A model generated the notes under the pieces. The model worked only from the letters and a program-made list of their open reading frames with translations, was not told the origin of the DNA and ran no database searches. A program made the position numbers and the translations under genes. Below, piece after piece: positions 1 to 6,907 of a stretch of DNA of 14,368 nt; the stretch's first letter is position 1; the number at the start of each line of letters is the position of its first letter. The DNA is from Nitrospira sp. (GTDB lineage: Bacteria; Nitrospirota; Nitrospiria; Nitrospirales; Nitrospiraceae): NCBI GenBank assembly GCA_015904055.1, contig JABMDE010000075.1, positions 18,954-33,321 on the forward strand, written 5' to 3'.

Positions 1-989
1 CGGAATTCTCTTTTCACGCCGGGGCGGATCGAGATCGACGGTCTGTCATAGATGTATTCGAATTTATAGGCCAGGCCATCGCCGCGCGGCGCGTCATGAT
101 ATTCGATGAGCATATCGACGCGGTGTGTCGGGTTGATCCGCAATTGATTGCCGAACGACAGGTACCCGCCGGTTCGATGTTCCGATGAGCTCCAGAAATG
201 TTCTGCGCCGACCTCCAATGTGGTGGTGGTAAAGGGACTCACATCCACTTTCCCGCGTGACCCCAGACGAACTCCATACAGCTCAAACGGCTTTTCCGGT
301 TGCGCCAACACCGAGAGCACGCCCTCCACGGCGGGTTCCCGTCCTTTGAGCATATCGCGACGCAGGGCGGTCATGTCACCGGGCTCACGGCGTGCCGCAT
401 GCCGCGCGAGATTGGCGTGATGAAGCGCCAAGTCATTCTGGCCGAGCCAGGCATAGGCCTTGGCCAGCCCCTGATGCGCCTGGGCATTGTGCGGCTGTGA
501 GGCCAATACCTTGTCGTACTGAGTCACGGCTTCTTGAGCCGTCTCCTTTTGGGCGGCCAAGCGGCTCGCATACCGCAACCGCATCGCCGGATCGTCGGTT
601 CGCTTCAGTCCCATGCGGTAGTACTTGAGCATATCTTTCTCGCGATACGTGGCATAGCGGGACCATTCCAGGGCCTGTGCTTGCTTGAAAGCGATCTCCG
701 GATCGTCATCGTACTTCAAAAGATAGCGGTCGAAGGTTTCGATCGACTTATCCTTGAGTCCTTGCCGTTCGTAGGCAATACCCAGACTGCGTAAGGACTC
801 GCGATGGTCCGGGTCATGTTCGACGACTTTCTCGAACGCTTCGATCGCGGCTTTATAGTTCTCGATTTCCATATTGGCTCGTCCGCGTGAGAGGTACCAC
901 GATTCGACAAAGTCCGCGGCGAACATATCCGGCGAACACACGAACAGATTCCAGACAGTCAGCGAGAGTATGAAGAGACGGTGCCGCAT
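1..989 (-). CDS. BcsC-like TPR / outer-membrane barrel cellulose exporter, left copy (partial)
   Basis: Left copy of the exporter gene; it starts with ATG at 989 and is still open at base 1, so only residues 1-329 are seen. It matches the complete copy at 7973-9559 at a constant offset of 8570 bp, with no net indel. A hydrophobic signal peptide (about residues 1-24) precedes TPR-type helical repeats (about 30-200) and the first strands of a beta-barrel. In the family, the periplasmic TPR scaffold and outer-membrane barrel export the nascent glucan. The gene begins 19 nt after the synthase stop, with AAAGG about 11 nt before ATG, so the two are probably co-transcribed and translationally close. 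Differences from the right copy are mostly conservative substitutions. The diagnostic C-terminal barrel motif lies outside the window, so integrity of the 3' end is unknown. Confidence 0.85.
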   Translation of the reverse strand, partial: MRHRLFILSLTVWNLFVCSPDMFAADFVESWYLSRGRANMEIENYKAAIEAFEKVVEHDPDHRESLRSLGIAYERQGLKDKSIETFDRYLLKYDDDPEIAFKQAQALEWSRYATYREKDMLKYYRMGLKRTDDPAMRLRYASRLAAQKETAQEAVTQYDKVLASQPHNAQAHQGLAKAYAWLGQNDLALHHANLARHAARREPGDMTALRRDMLKGREPAVEGVLSVLAQPEKPFELYGVRLGSRGKVDVSPFTTTTLEVGAEHFWSSSEHRTGGYLSFGNQLRINPTHRVDMLIEYHDAPRGDGLAYKFEYIYDRPSISIRPGVKREF

Positions 990-1008
990 ACGTTGTGGTG
1001 CCTTTCAA

Positions 1009-3636
1009 TTAGATCAAAACGGGTCTTGGTGACGCGATCGATGGATCGGAATCTGTACTCATAGGATCGGCTGTGCTGGTCGTTGCGCCGAACCGCCAGA
1101 TGCCGGGAGCCACCAGTTTACTGTGACAGGATCTATAGCCCGCCGATCCGGTCGTGTCCTGAATCCTCCATTCCTCATTTGAAGGCAAGGGTGATCCGAA
1201 TAGGAGAAAGCCGATGCCGCCGGCAGAACGATTCCGGAGGAGCACGGTGCGCGTGTGGCCCTGAGTCTGGATCGTGGCCAGACGGTAGAGCGTTGTTCGA
1301 GGCGTTCTGCGCCGCCTGATTCGCAGCGGGGTGAGGCTGCGCCATAAGCCGATCAGTAAATGACCAGCCATCAGCAGTCGGCTGCGGATACTGGTCCGGT
1401 GTGCACTCGACCATGTGGCCGGATCGGCAAAGATCGCCAATATCATCACCCGGCGATCCTCCTCATTCAGACCGACAAAGACAAGGCCGCATCGTGCACG
1501 GCCGGCCAACGATTCATGATAAACGACTCGGGCCTGACAGGTGAAGGGCGGAATGGTCTGAGCTGTGAGATTGACAGTAGAGGGAATCGAGTCGGCGTGG
1601 GCAGTTTCCAGGGACAATCCGGTCAGGCTCACATCCCGGCTCACGCCATCGAATGAATAGCCGTCGGCCTCCAGACGGAGTGGAATGGCTTTCCGAATTC
1701 GTTCCTCGGCGCGCCGTTGTGGTTGTTCCCAGGCCATGAGCAAACCGGCACTGAGTCCAATCAGATTGACCGAGGCCCAGCTGAGATTGAAGAAATAGGC
1801 ATCTTTCTCGATGCCAAAGTACCAAAACTCCCACAGTCCTTTGCCGATCGCCACGAGGGTAATGGTCGTGGCAATCAGCAATCCTGCAGATGAACGCCAA
1901 TCGAAGGATCGGCGGTGCGAGACCAACCCTTTGGGGGTGACCTTAAAGCCCATTCGTTTGGGAAGCAGCAGGTCAAACATGGAGCGGAACAGTGGAAAAC
2001 AGACGGTGGTTTCGTACACCGTCGACCACAGCAGCCTGGGCCAGCCCGGCAGCAGTACAGAGGAGATCAGAGGAACCAGGACAAGAAAAGGGAGGAGGTA
2101 TGCCAGTAAGATCGAGACATCGGCAAAGATCGGGTGCAGATGGAAGACTAAAAAGTACAGCGGGGTGATCCAGAAAATCACGCGCGCGACAGGGAAGAAA
2201 AAGTAATAGAGCGAGGCGAAGTAGCCGATCCGGTGGCGAATGGACAGACCACTGCAGAAGATGGGGTTATCTTTAAAGAAGATCTGGAGGCACCCCAGCA
2301 TCCAGCGACGCCGTTGAACCACATAGGAGGCTAAATTCTCCGCCGTCAATCCTACGGCAAGATCCTTATCGACGAATGCCGATTTCCAACCATGGGCATG
2401 CAGGTGCTGACTCGTGTGGATGTCTTCGGTGATGCTCATCAGCTTGAATCCATTCAATGCCATAATCGCAGTCCGGCGAAACACTGCTCCGCTTCCCACA
2501 AAAAATGAACCGCCCCAGCTCTGGCGCGCCCCCTGGATGGCATGGTTGAACATATCCTGCTCGTTAGGGATGAGCGGGGACGTCCGCAGTGCGCGCTGAA
2601 AGACATCCTGGTTATAAAAGTGATTCGGGGTTTGAACAAATCCCATATGAGGATCGGCAAAGAACGGGACGGTTTCCTGAAGAAAGCTTGTGACGGGAAT
2701 GTGGTCCGTGTCGAACACCACGAGCAATTCACCATCCGTCTGAGTGAGCGCGTGGTTGAGGTTTCCGGCCTTGGCATGCCGGCGGGGTCCTTTGATATAG
2801 GTAGCTCCAAACTGGTTAGCCAGTTGCGCGACTTCGTCACGATGGCTGTCGTCGAGAACATAGATGCGTTTGGGGCCATAGGCCATGGCGCAAGCGCCGA
2901 CGAGTGTCTGTGCGAGAATGGCACAGGACTCTGAATAAATCGGGATTAAGACATCCACGGTTGGGGCGAATCCCTCTGCAGCCGGAGGGGGCACAGCAGG
3001 AGAAGGGCGTCGGCCGATGCCGACTTGGACGAGCAGCAGCAGTATGGTCGAAAGGGCATAGCATTCGGCAATCCAGAGGGAGAGACTGATCATGAGGCCG
3101 CCCGATTCAATGGTATTCAGTGTGTTGAAGAGCCGCCACCAGAGATAGCGCACACATAACGTCAAGGCACACAGCAGAAACGCTGCCGTGAAAATCGGAT
3201 GCCACCGCGCTATCAAGAACAGGGTGAGTGTGACGGCGAACAATGTCCAGGGGAGGTGCGCGGAAAATCCCTCGTAATCGAAGGGCCGCAGAAAGCCAAG
3301 GAATTCGTCGTAGTGTCGTGCCTGTTGGAGCGACGTGGCCTGGTTGAACCACAGCCAATTATGCAAGTAGTAGGGCGTTGCTTTCCCCGCCAATGCAGTT
3401 CGTTGCAGATCCGTCAACTTACGCAGCATGAGGGTCGATGCGAAGTCCGGTTGTTCCTGGAGCGCCAGCGCCGATACCGTCGCATAAAGGGGAAGTCCTT
3501 CCATCATGGAGCGGGGAGTTCCATCGAGCGCATAATGATCGACGAGCCGGCCATGGGCACGCCATTCGCGCTGGAAGAAATTGAGCATCATTTTTCGCAG
3601 TGGGCCCTCCGCACGGCTGAACCACTGTGCATCCAA
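1009..3636 (-). CDS. bcsA: Cellulose synthase catalytic subunit (GT2 + PilZ) with truncated N-terminal GH8 remnant, left copy
   Basis: BcsA-family synthase that polymerises UDP-glucose into beta-1,4-glucan and moves the chain across the inner membrane. It is 875 aa counted from TTG at 3636. Residues 1-128 are the C-terminal part of a GH8 cellulase domain. Membrane segments lie at about 131-170 (two) and 184-206. The GT2 domain has DD 262-263, DTD 309-311, TED 403-405 and QRRRW 441-445. Further membrane segments lie at about 470-640, with FKVTPKG at 564-570. A PilZ domain follows, with RAEER 642-646 and DVSLTG 668-673, which predicts c-di-GMP activation. Upstream of the TTG the frame stays open for about 28 codons, including SYDAFP, to a TGA near 3720, but offers no ATG/GTG start. 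Homology to the right copy stops near 3702, so the signal segment and most of GH8, including the catalytic Glu, are missing. Translation may be weak. Confidence 0.85.
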   Translation of the reverse strand: MDAQWFSRAEGPLRKMMLNFFQREWRAHGRLVDHYALDGTPRSMMEGLPLYATVSALALQEQPDFASTLMLRKLTDLQRTALAGKATPYYLHNWLWFNQATSLQQARHYDEFLGFLRPFDYEGFSAHLPWTLFAVTLTLFLIARWHPIFTAAFLLCALTLCVRYLWWRLFNTLNTIESGGLMISLSLWIAECYALSTILLLLVQVGIGRRPSPAVPPPAAEGFAPTVDVLIPIYSESCAILAQTLVGACAMAYGPKRIYVLDDSHRDEVAQLANQFGATYIKGPRRHAKAGNLNHALTQTDGELLVVFDTDHIPVTSFLQETVPFFADPHMGFVQTPNHFYNQDVFQRALRTSPLIPNEQDMFNHAIQGARQSWGGSFFVGSGAVFRRTAIMALNGFKLMSITEDIHTSQHLHAHGWKSAFVDKDLAVGLTAENLASYVVQRRRWMLGCLQIFFKDNPIFCSGLSIRHRIGYFASLYYFFFPVARVIFWITPLYFLVFHLHPIFADVSILLAYLLPFLVLVPLISSVLLPGWPRLLWSTVYETTVCFPLFRSMFDLLLPKRMGFKVTPKGLVSHRRSFDWRSSAGLLIATTITLVAIGKGLWEFWYFGIEKDAYFFNLSWASVNLIGLSAGLLMAWEQPQRRAEERIRKAIPLRLEADGYSFDGVSRDVSLTGLSLETAHADSIPSTVNLTAQTIPPFTCQARVVYHESLAGRARCGLVFVGLNEEDRRVMILAIFADPATWSSAHRTSIRSRLLMAGHLLIGLWRSLTPLRIRRRRTPRTTLYRLATIQTQGHTRTVLLRNRSAGGIGFLLFGSPLPSNEEWRIQDTTGSAGYRSCHSKLVAPGIWRFGATTSTADPMSTDSDPSIASPRPVLI

Positions 3637-3714
3637 TGCGACACGCCAGAAGATGGGGAATGCGTCATAACTGAATTCCGATATGCGGCCGGTTGCGGGA
3701 TGAACTGCCCACGC

Positions 3715-3752
3715 TGAGGCACTTCACCTGCCCAGAAGGAAATCGTGCCTCA
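3715..3752. repeat. 8-bp perfect inverted repeat at the edge of the duplication
   Basis: TGAGGCAC at 3715-3722 and GTGCCTCA at 3745-3752 are perfect inverted copies with a 22-nt loop. The element lies 13 bp beyond the end of cellulose-module homology (3702), between the leftward synthase remnant and the rightward small ORF. No T-tract follows on either side, so a terminator is unlikely. It could be an operator-like dyad, a recombination scar or chance. Confidence 0.35.
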
Positions 3753-3767
3753 TAAGGGTTTCACCCA

Positions 3768-3982
3768 ATGAGCGAGCGAGTTTTTCCGCAGCCTGCTAGA
3801 GATCGGCAAAGATAGCCAGGAGGGATTACAGGAAATGCGAGACGCAGAAAAGCCGAACGAGCGGTTTGCGTTCAAGGAATACGTGAGTGAGCCTGCGAAG
3901 GCGCTGTTGGCAGACATTGCCGCCAAGGCTTGCCGCCAAGGCAAAGGACAGAAAGGCAGCCGCGAAGCAGTTGGTTTCGTAA
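3768..3982 (+). pseudogene. Small ORF broken by two tandem duplications; resembles the C-terminal tail of 2-oxoacid oxidoreductase beta
   Basis: ATG at 3768, with AAGGG 9 nt upstream, enters a frame that closes after 15 codons. Two perfect tandem duplications shift the frame: GAGC at 3770-3773 and 3774-3777, and a 13-mer at 3917-3929 and 3930-3942. Removing one unit of each leaves 198 nt, an uninterrupted 65-aa frame ending at TAA 3980-3982. It starts MSEFFRSLLEIGKDS, contains NERFAFKEYVSEPAKALL and ends AAKAKDRKAAAKQLVS. The middle resembles DRYKFTEYVSDEAKAYL in the C-terminal tail of the next gene. An internal ATG at 3835, with AGGAGGG 10 nt upstream, could be the true start; then only the 13-mer matters. 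Read as it stands, that frame runs to 4155, overlapping the next gene by 119 nt, which is implausible. It may be a small oxidoreductase subunit or a tail fragment. Confidence 0.55.
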
Positions 3983-4036
3983 TAAACATACACATTCTCC
4001 CCGCAACTGCGGACAACAGAGAGAGCGAGGTGTCGG

Positions 4037-4930
4037 ATGAGTCTCAATTATGTGAAGTTTACGCCAGGATTCGACGTGTTCATGCCGAAAGAATATCGAG
4101 ATATGGTGGAGCACGGCCCCTTCGGGAAGAAAACGACGGTCTCGCAGATGGGTAACTTCAAAGAAATACTCGAGGAGCATCCGATGTGCGCCGGGTGCGC
4201 CATGACCCTGTTCATCCGGCTGGCCATTATCGCGTTCCCGAATCCCGAAGATACGATTACAGTCGGGACGGCCGGATGCGGACGGCTGGCCATTTCGCAG
4301 GCCGCCATTCCCTTCGTGTACGGCAATTACGGTGACCAGAACGGGGTTGCCAGTGGATTGTCGCGCGGATTGCGGATTCGGTTCGGCGACCAGCCCAAGG
4401 ATGTCGTAGTAATGGCCGGTGACGGCGGTACGGCCGATATCGGATTTCAGCAGGTACTCCATTCCTGGTTCCGAAAGGAACGGTTTACGACGATCATGCT
4501 GGATAACGAGGTCTACGGCAATACGGGCGGACAAGAGAGTGGCATGACGGTCAGAGGCGCGGTGCTCAAGATGGCTCCGCTCGGCAAGAAGTTTGAAAAA
4601 ATGGACATGGTCGCCATGGCGAAGATCGCCGGCTGCGCCTACATAGCCACCGTCGTGCCGAACAATCCACGGCGGGTGGAAAGTTGTATCAAGAAGGCGG
4701 TCCTGATCGCACGAGAAGTCGGTCCGACCTATATTCAAGCCTATACGTCCTGCAACATCGAGTATGCGATCCCAACCGATCAGGTGATGGCGGATGCCAA
4801 GACCGTCGAAGATGATCGTTACAAATTCACCGAGTACGTCAGCGACGAAGCCAAGGCGTACTTGACGGAGCGGTACGGCTACAAGGAGTTTGTCCAGAAG
4901 CCGGCGGCGGCAGCGGTCCTGACAGCATAA
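4037..4930 (+). CDS. porB: Pyruvate/2-oxoacid:ferredoxin oxidoreductase beta subunit (TPP-binding)
   Basis: Beta subunit of a 2-oxoacid:ferredoxin oxidoreductase, which interconverts a 2-oxoacid plus CoA with acyl-CoA, CO2 and reduced ferredoxin in the cytoplasm. In reductive-TCA organisms it runs in the carboxylating direction. At 297 aa it has normal family length. The TPP/Mg motif is GDGGTADIGFQ from residue 128 through DNEVYGNTGG at 156-165. Likely 4Fe-4S ligands are C51 and C54 (CAGC), C81 and C239 (SCN). GAGG lies 6 nt before ATG. Pyruvate versus 2-oxoglutarate specificity cannot be read from this subunit alone, so the symbol is provisional. No alpha, gamma or ferredoxin-like subunit is adjacent: upstream is a broken small ORF and then the oppositely oriented cellulose module, downstream a terminator. 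It is either an orphan paralogue or a subunit assembled with partners encoded elsewhere. Confidence 0.9.
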   Translation: MSLNYVKFTPGFDVFMPKEYRDMVEHGPFGKKTTVSQMGNFKEILEEHPMCAGCAMTLFIRLAIIAFPNPEDTITVGTAGCGRLAISQAAIPFVYGNYGDQNGVASGLSRGLRIRFGDQPKDVVVMAGDGGTADIGFQQVLHSWFRKERFTTIMLDNEVYGNTGGQESGMTVRGAVLKMAPLGKKFEKMDMVAMAKIAGCAYIATVVPNNPRRVESCIKKAVLIAREVGPTYIQAYTSCNIEYAIPTDQVMADAKTVEDDRYKFTEYVSDEAKAYLTERYGYKEFVQKPAAAAVLTA

Positions 4931-4945
4931 CGGCATGGGCGGAAG

Positions 4946-4984
4946 ATTCGGGCGCATGGTCCACACGACACGTCCGAATTTTCC
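4946..4984 (+). terminator. Probable Rho-independent terminator after the oxidoreductase beta subunit
   Basis: ATTCGGGCG at 4946-4954 pairs with CGTCCGAAT at 4971-4979 (9 bp, one G-U pair in RNA) around a 16-nt loop. Four T residues start at 4979. It lies 16 nt after the stop at 4930, the expected place. The loop is rather long and the T-tract short, so efficiency is uncertain. Confidence 0.55.
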
Positions 4985-5140
4985 ATCAGTCGGCCGACAG
5001 ATCCTGCCAGAGAACGAACACGAGTCGGATGATGGCTGACCGTTACCTTGCCGGACGGCTCTCAGCCCCAACCATCCATGACCGAGGCGTCGTCACGCTG
5101 TGCAGCCGAGTCCAACACCTCATCCGGGAGGCAATCGATC

Positions 5141-5818
5141 ATGCAAACACTCGATATCCATCGTCCGGAGATGCCCGATCTGCAGTTTGCCCTGTTGGTC
5201 ACGGCCCTGTGCACATCCCGTCTGACTGCGCTCAACATTCCGGACCAGATTCGCACAAAGATTTTTGATCGCTGTTGGGCGCTGGTGCATGACGGCCCGC
5301 CGCCTGGCAGGCCGGAAGAGCGGGTACTCGACTTGCGACCCTGGACCGAGCTGACGTTGGACGCGATCGTCCAAACCATCCGCAGCATTCTCACGCAGGC
5401 TGGTATTCAGATGCTCACTTGGGACCATTCCCCCAGCGACTCGACGCGGATCAGCGCCCCTGCGGCGAAACCATTCATCGATCCATTTCAGCAGCTGTAT
5501 CCTCAACCCCCCATGGCCTATGACGCAGATGTAGAGACTGCAGAGACGACACAGGACTGGAGAGATGACTGCGGACCTGAAGTCCGGCAGCTGGTCGGTG
5601 AAATGACTGTGTTGATGGCAACATTATCCCCGGCATTGAAGCGTCGCGCCCTGGACCTTGCGGCCCACGGGAAGGACGAAGAGTTGATCGCCACGCTGAT
5701 GAAGGGAGCCGATGTCCTGCGAGACAGCGGGTACATGTATTTAACGTGGGCCCGCCATTATGCGGGACTGGTCGAGGACCAAACCAAAGTGTCTGAAGAG
5801 ACGGATGAGGTGAGTTGA
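5141..5818 (+). CDS. Hypothetical protein, 225 aa, unrecognised
   Basis: I do not recognise this protein. I chose ATG 5141 because GGGAGG lies 9 nt upstream; the frame is open back to 5048, but those codons look like leader sequence. It seems to have three parts: an N-terminal half with mixed helices (about residues 1-100, MQTLDIHRPEMPDLQF onward), a proline-rich linker (about 105-130, with PFIDPFQQLYPQPP), and an amphipathic helical C-terminal part (about 145-215, with VRQLVGEMTVLMATLSP and LMKGADVLRDSGYMYLTWAR). No signal peptide, membrane segment, metal-binding Cys/His cluster or known catalytic motif is visible, so it is probably cytoplasmic. A terminator-like hairpin separates it from the preceding gene, and groES starts 95 nt downstream in the same direction, so it may share a transcript with groES. 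Codon use matches the neighbours. Confidence 0.7.
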   Translation: MQTLDIHRPEMPDLQFALLVTALCTSRLTALNIPDQIRTKIFDRCWALVHDGPPPGRPEERVLDLRPWTELTLDAIVQTIRSILTQAGIQMLTWDHSPSDSTRISAPAAKPFIDPFQQLYPQPPMAYDADVETAETTQDWRDDCGPEVRQLVGEMTVLMATLSPALKRRALDLAAHGKDEELIATLMKGADVLRDSGYMYLTWARHYAGLVEDQTKVSEETDEVS

Positions 5819-5913
5819 GTGTATTGTAACCTGAGTATGGTGAGCAGCTTGCGCAAACAGGCCGTGAGCGCCACCCGTGACACATTCCACGCCTGCATGA
5901 AAGGGCGTACATC

Positions 5914-6228
5914 ATGACACTGACACCGTTGCACGATTGGGTATTGATCCGAACCGGTAAGCCGATCGAAAAAAGCTTCGGCGGCATTCTCATTCCGGAT
6001 GCCGCGCAAGAGAAACCGGAGGAGGGAGAAGTCCTCGCCGTGGGGACTGGCCGTTTGGTTGAGGATAAGGATTCGAAGGAGAGAATCAAGAAGAAGACAT
6101 TTGTGAAGACGACCCTCAAGCCGGGCGAGCATGTCCTGTATAAACAATACGCCGCCAGAGAAGTGGAGGGCGACGATAGGGAGCTGGTGCTGGTTCGTGA
6201 AGAGGATGTCTTGGGCTATCTACGATAA
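5914..6228 (+). CDS. groES: GroES-type co-chaperonin (Cpn10), orphan
   Basis: Lid of the GroEL folding chamber; seven copies cap a GroEL ring and release substrate after ATP binding. At 104 aa it is slightly longer than the usual 95-97 aa. The family pattern is clear: PLHDWVLI near the N-terminus, a mobile loop with GGILIP at 23-28 (the GroEL-contacting hydrophobic patch), EEGEVLAVG at 37-45, then KPGEHVLYKQYAAREV and an acidic ending REEDVLGYLR. The segment at about 48-66 (VEDKDSKERIKKKTFVK) is more charged than in standard GroES. AAGGG lies 8 nt before ATG 5914. No groEL follows: the next 680 bp hold a terminator-like hairpin and remnants. It is therefore probably a second or specialised GroES working with a GroEL encoded elsewhere. 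No CIRCE-type inverted repeat was seen upstream. Confidence 0.88.
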   Translation: MTLTPLHDWVLIRTGKPIEKSFGGILIPDAAQEKPEEGEVLAVGTGRLVEDKDSKERIKKKTFVKTTLKPGEHVLYKQYAAREVEGDDRELVLVREEDVLGYLR

Positions 6229-6304
6229 GGGTAAGGGTAGTGTGAGATGTAAAAAGTACAGCGTAACAAGTGAGACCTAAGATGCGAGGGGGGAGTCTTC
6301 TCAA

Positions 6305-6326
6305 AGGGAGGCTCCCTCTTTTGTTT
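6305..6326 (+). terminator. Possible terminator after groES
   Basis: AGGGA at 6305-6309 and TCCCT at 6313-6317 form a 5-bp stem with a GGC loop, followed by a T-rich run (6319-6326). A longer alternative pairs GGGAG near 6290 with CTCCC at 6312-6316. The stem is short, so support is modest. It sits 77 nt after the groES stop. Confidence 0.35.
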
Positions 6327-6444
6327 GGTGAGTGTGAAAACGGGGGGGGGAATCCTCTGATGGAGCTCGGTTTCTTCAATCCTCGTACCCGCGAGCATGA
6401 ACAGTGGGTGGCTCCGGATGACACCAAGGCCGGAAAACGTCTCG

Positions 6445-6750
6445 TCATAAAAGGCACGGCGCAGTATGGACGTGGCTACGTGCGCCGACACATCCAAGCG
6501 CCGGCCAGCGGATGAGTGCCGGCGCAAGGCTGAACGGCGCATTCAGGCAGGTCTCCCGATCTTCACCTCCGACTTCGGGAAACGGCGCGGCTTCCCCATA
6601 GCCGCATGTGCCGTCGTGCAGTGTGATACGGACAAAGACATTCTCTGCGACGACCCGCGCTCCGGTCGCGACGACAAACGGGTCCGTGATAGGGATATCG
6701 ATAGGCCAGAATTCAATTCTCTTGATGGAAGTGGAAAGTGCAGGCGTCAC
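6445..6750 (-). pseudogene. N-terminal fragment of a dipeptide epimerase (enolase superfamily)
   Basis: Reading leftwards from GTG 6750, the first 70 or so residues look like the N-terminal capping domain of an L-Ala-D/L-Glu (dipeptide) epimerase of the muconate-lactonising/enolase superfamily: IKRIEFWPIDIPITDPFVVA, then VVAENVFVRITLHDGTCGYG, then EAAPFPEVGGEDRETCLNA. After about 6540 the sequence (FSLAPALIRWPAL onward) no longer resembles the family, and the frame stops at 6445, giving 101 aa against a usual length near 340-370. The whole catalytic barrel, with its Lys pair and metal-binding Asp/Glu residues, is absent. This is a truncated relic; the break point is about 6537-6541. Intact family members act in recycling murein peptides. 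The start codon is uncertain because only GTG is available. Confidence 0.65.
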
Positions 6751-6856
6751 GTGATTGCAGTACCTGTTTTCAGCTTGGCTTCAGCCTGCGCTGCGGTGAG
6801 AACAATTGAGAGGCTGATTTTAGTCATTTGAGGCCGGACTGTAAACGGAGATTTCC

Positions 6857-6884
6857 TTGAGCCGTGATAATAATTTCGTATAGT
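6857..6884 (+). promoter_or_regulatory. Sigma-70-like promoter for the 303-aa membrane protein
   Basis: TTGAGC at 6857-6862 and TATAGT at 6879-6884 are separated by 16 bp, close to the sigma-70 consensus. Transcription would begin near 6891, giving a short leader that contains AGGAG (6896-6900), 7 nt before ATG 6908. Confidence 0.5.
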
Positions 6885-6907
6885 GAAGCCTTGTCAGGAG
6901 AGGCACG

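Larger units (their letters stand above)
1..3702. repeat. Left copy of a large direct repeat (cellulose module)
   Basis: This stretch aligns base for base with 8571-12270. The offset is 8570 bp up to about position 3078 and 8568 bp beyond, because the right copy lacks 2 nt near 11650. In the 60-base lines I compared, identity was about 88-95%, lower near the GH8/PilZ ends and higher in the exporter. The right boundary is sharp: after GGGATG at 3697-3702 the two copies share nothing. The left boundary lies outside the window. Both copies have the same orientation, which fits an old duplication or two related insertions followed by drift. Confidence 0.9.
6229..6907. other. Gene-poor 679-bp stretch between groES and the membrane protein
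   Basis: No convincing intact gene. It holds the terminator-like hairpin at 6305-6326, a run of nine G at 6342-6350, a weak 51-aa plus-strand ORF at 6360-6515 (with PRTREHEQWVAPDD; G-rich sequence upstream; unrecognised), a minus-strand dipeptide-epimerase fragment at 6445-6750, and the promoter of the next gene at 6857-6884. The mixture of fragments and the homopolymer suggest a decayed or rearranged junction. Confidence 0.6.

Noticed and set aside
300..666. Overlapping open frames inside the exporter gene, repeated at 8870-9236
   Set aside because: They recur only because the two modules are repeats. Their sequences are out-of-frame shadows of the TPR coding frame.
3983..4155. Continuation of the 106-codon frame from ATG 3835 into the beta-subunit gene
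   Set aside because: Sequence after the 13-bp duplication loses protein character and overlaps the next gene. The frame restored by removing the duplication stops cleanly at 3982.
3872..5071. 399-codon minus-strand open frame opposite the oxidoreductase beta gene
   Set aside because: It lies wholly antisense to a gene with clear family motifs. Its translation is Arg/His-rich without domains, as expected from the codon bias of the real strand.
5475..6147. Minus-strand open frames opposite the 225-aa protein and groES
   Set aside because: Antisense to better-supported genes, with low-complexity Ser/Arg-rich translations and no family resemblance.
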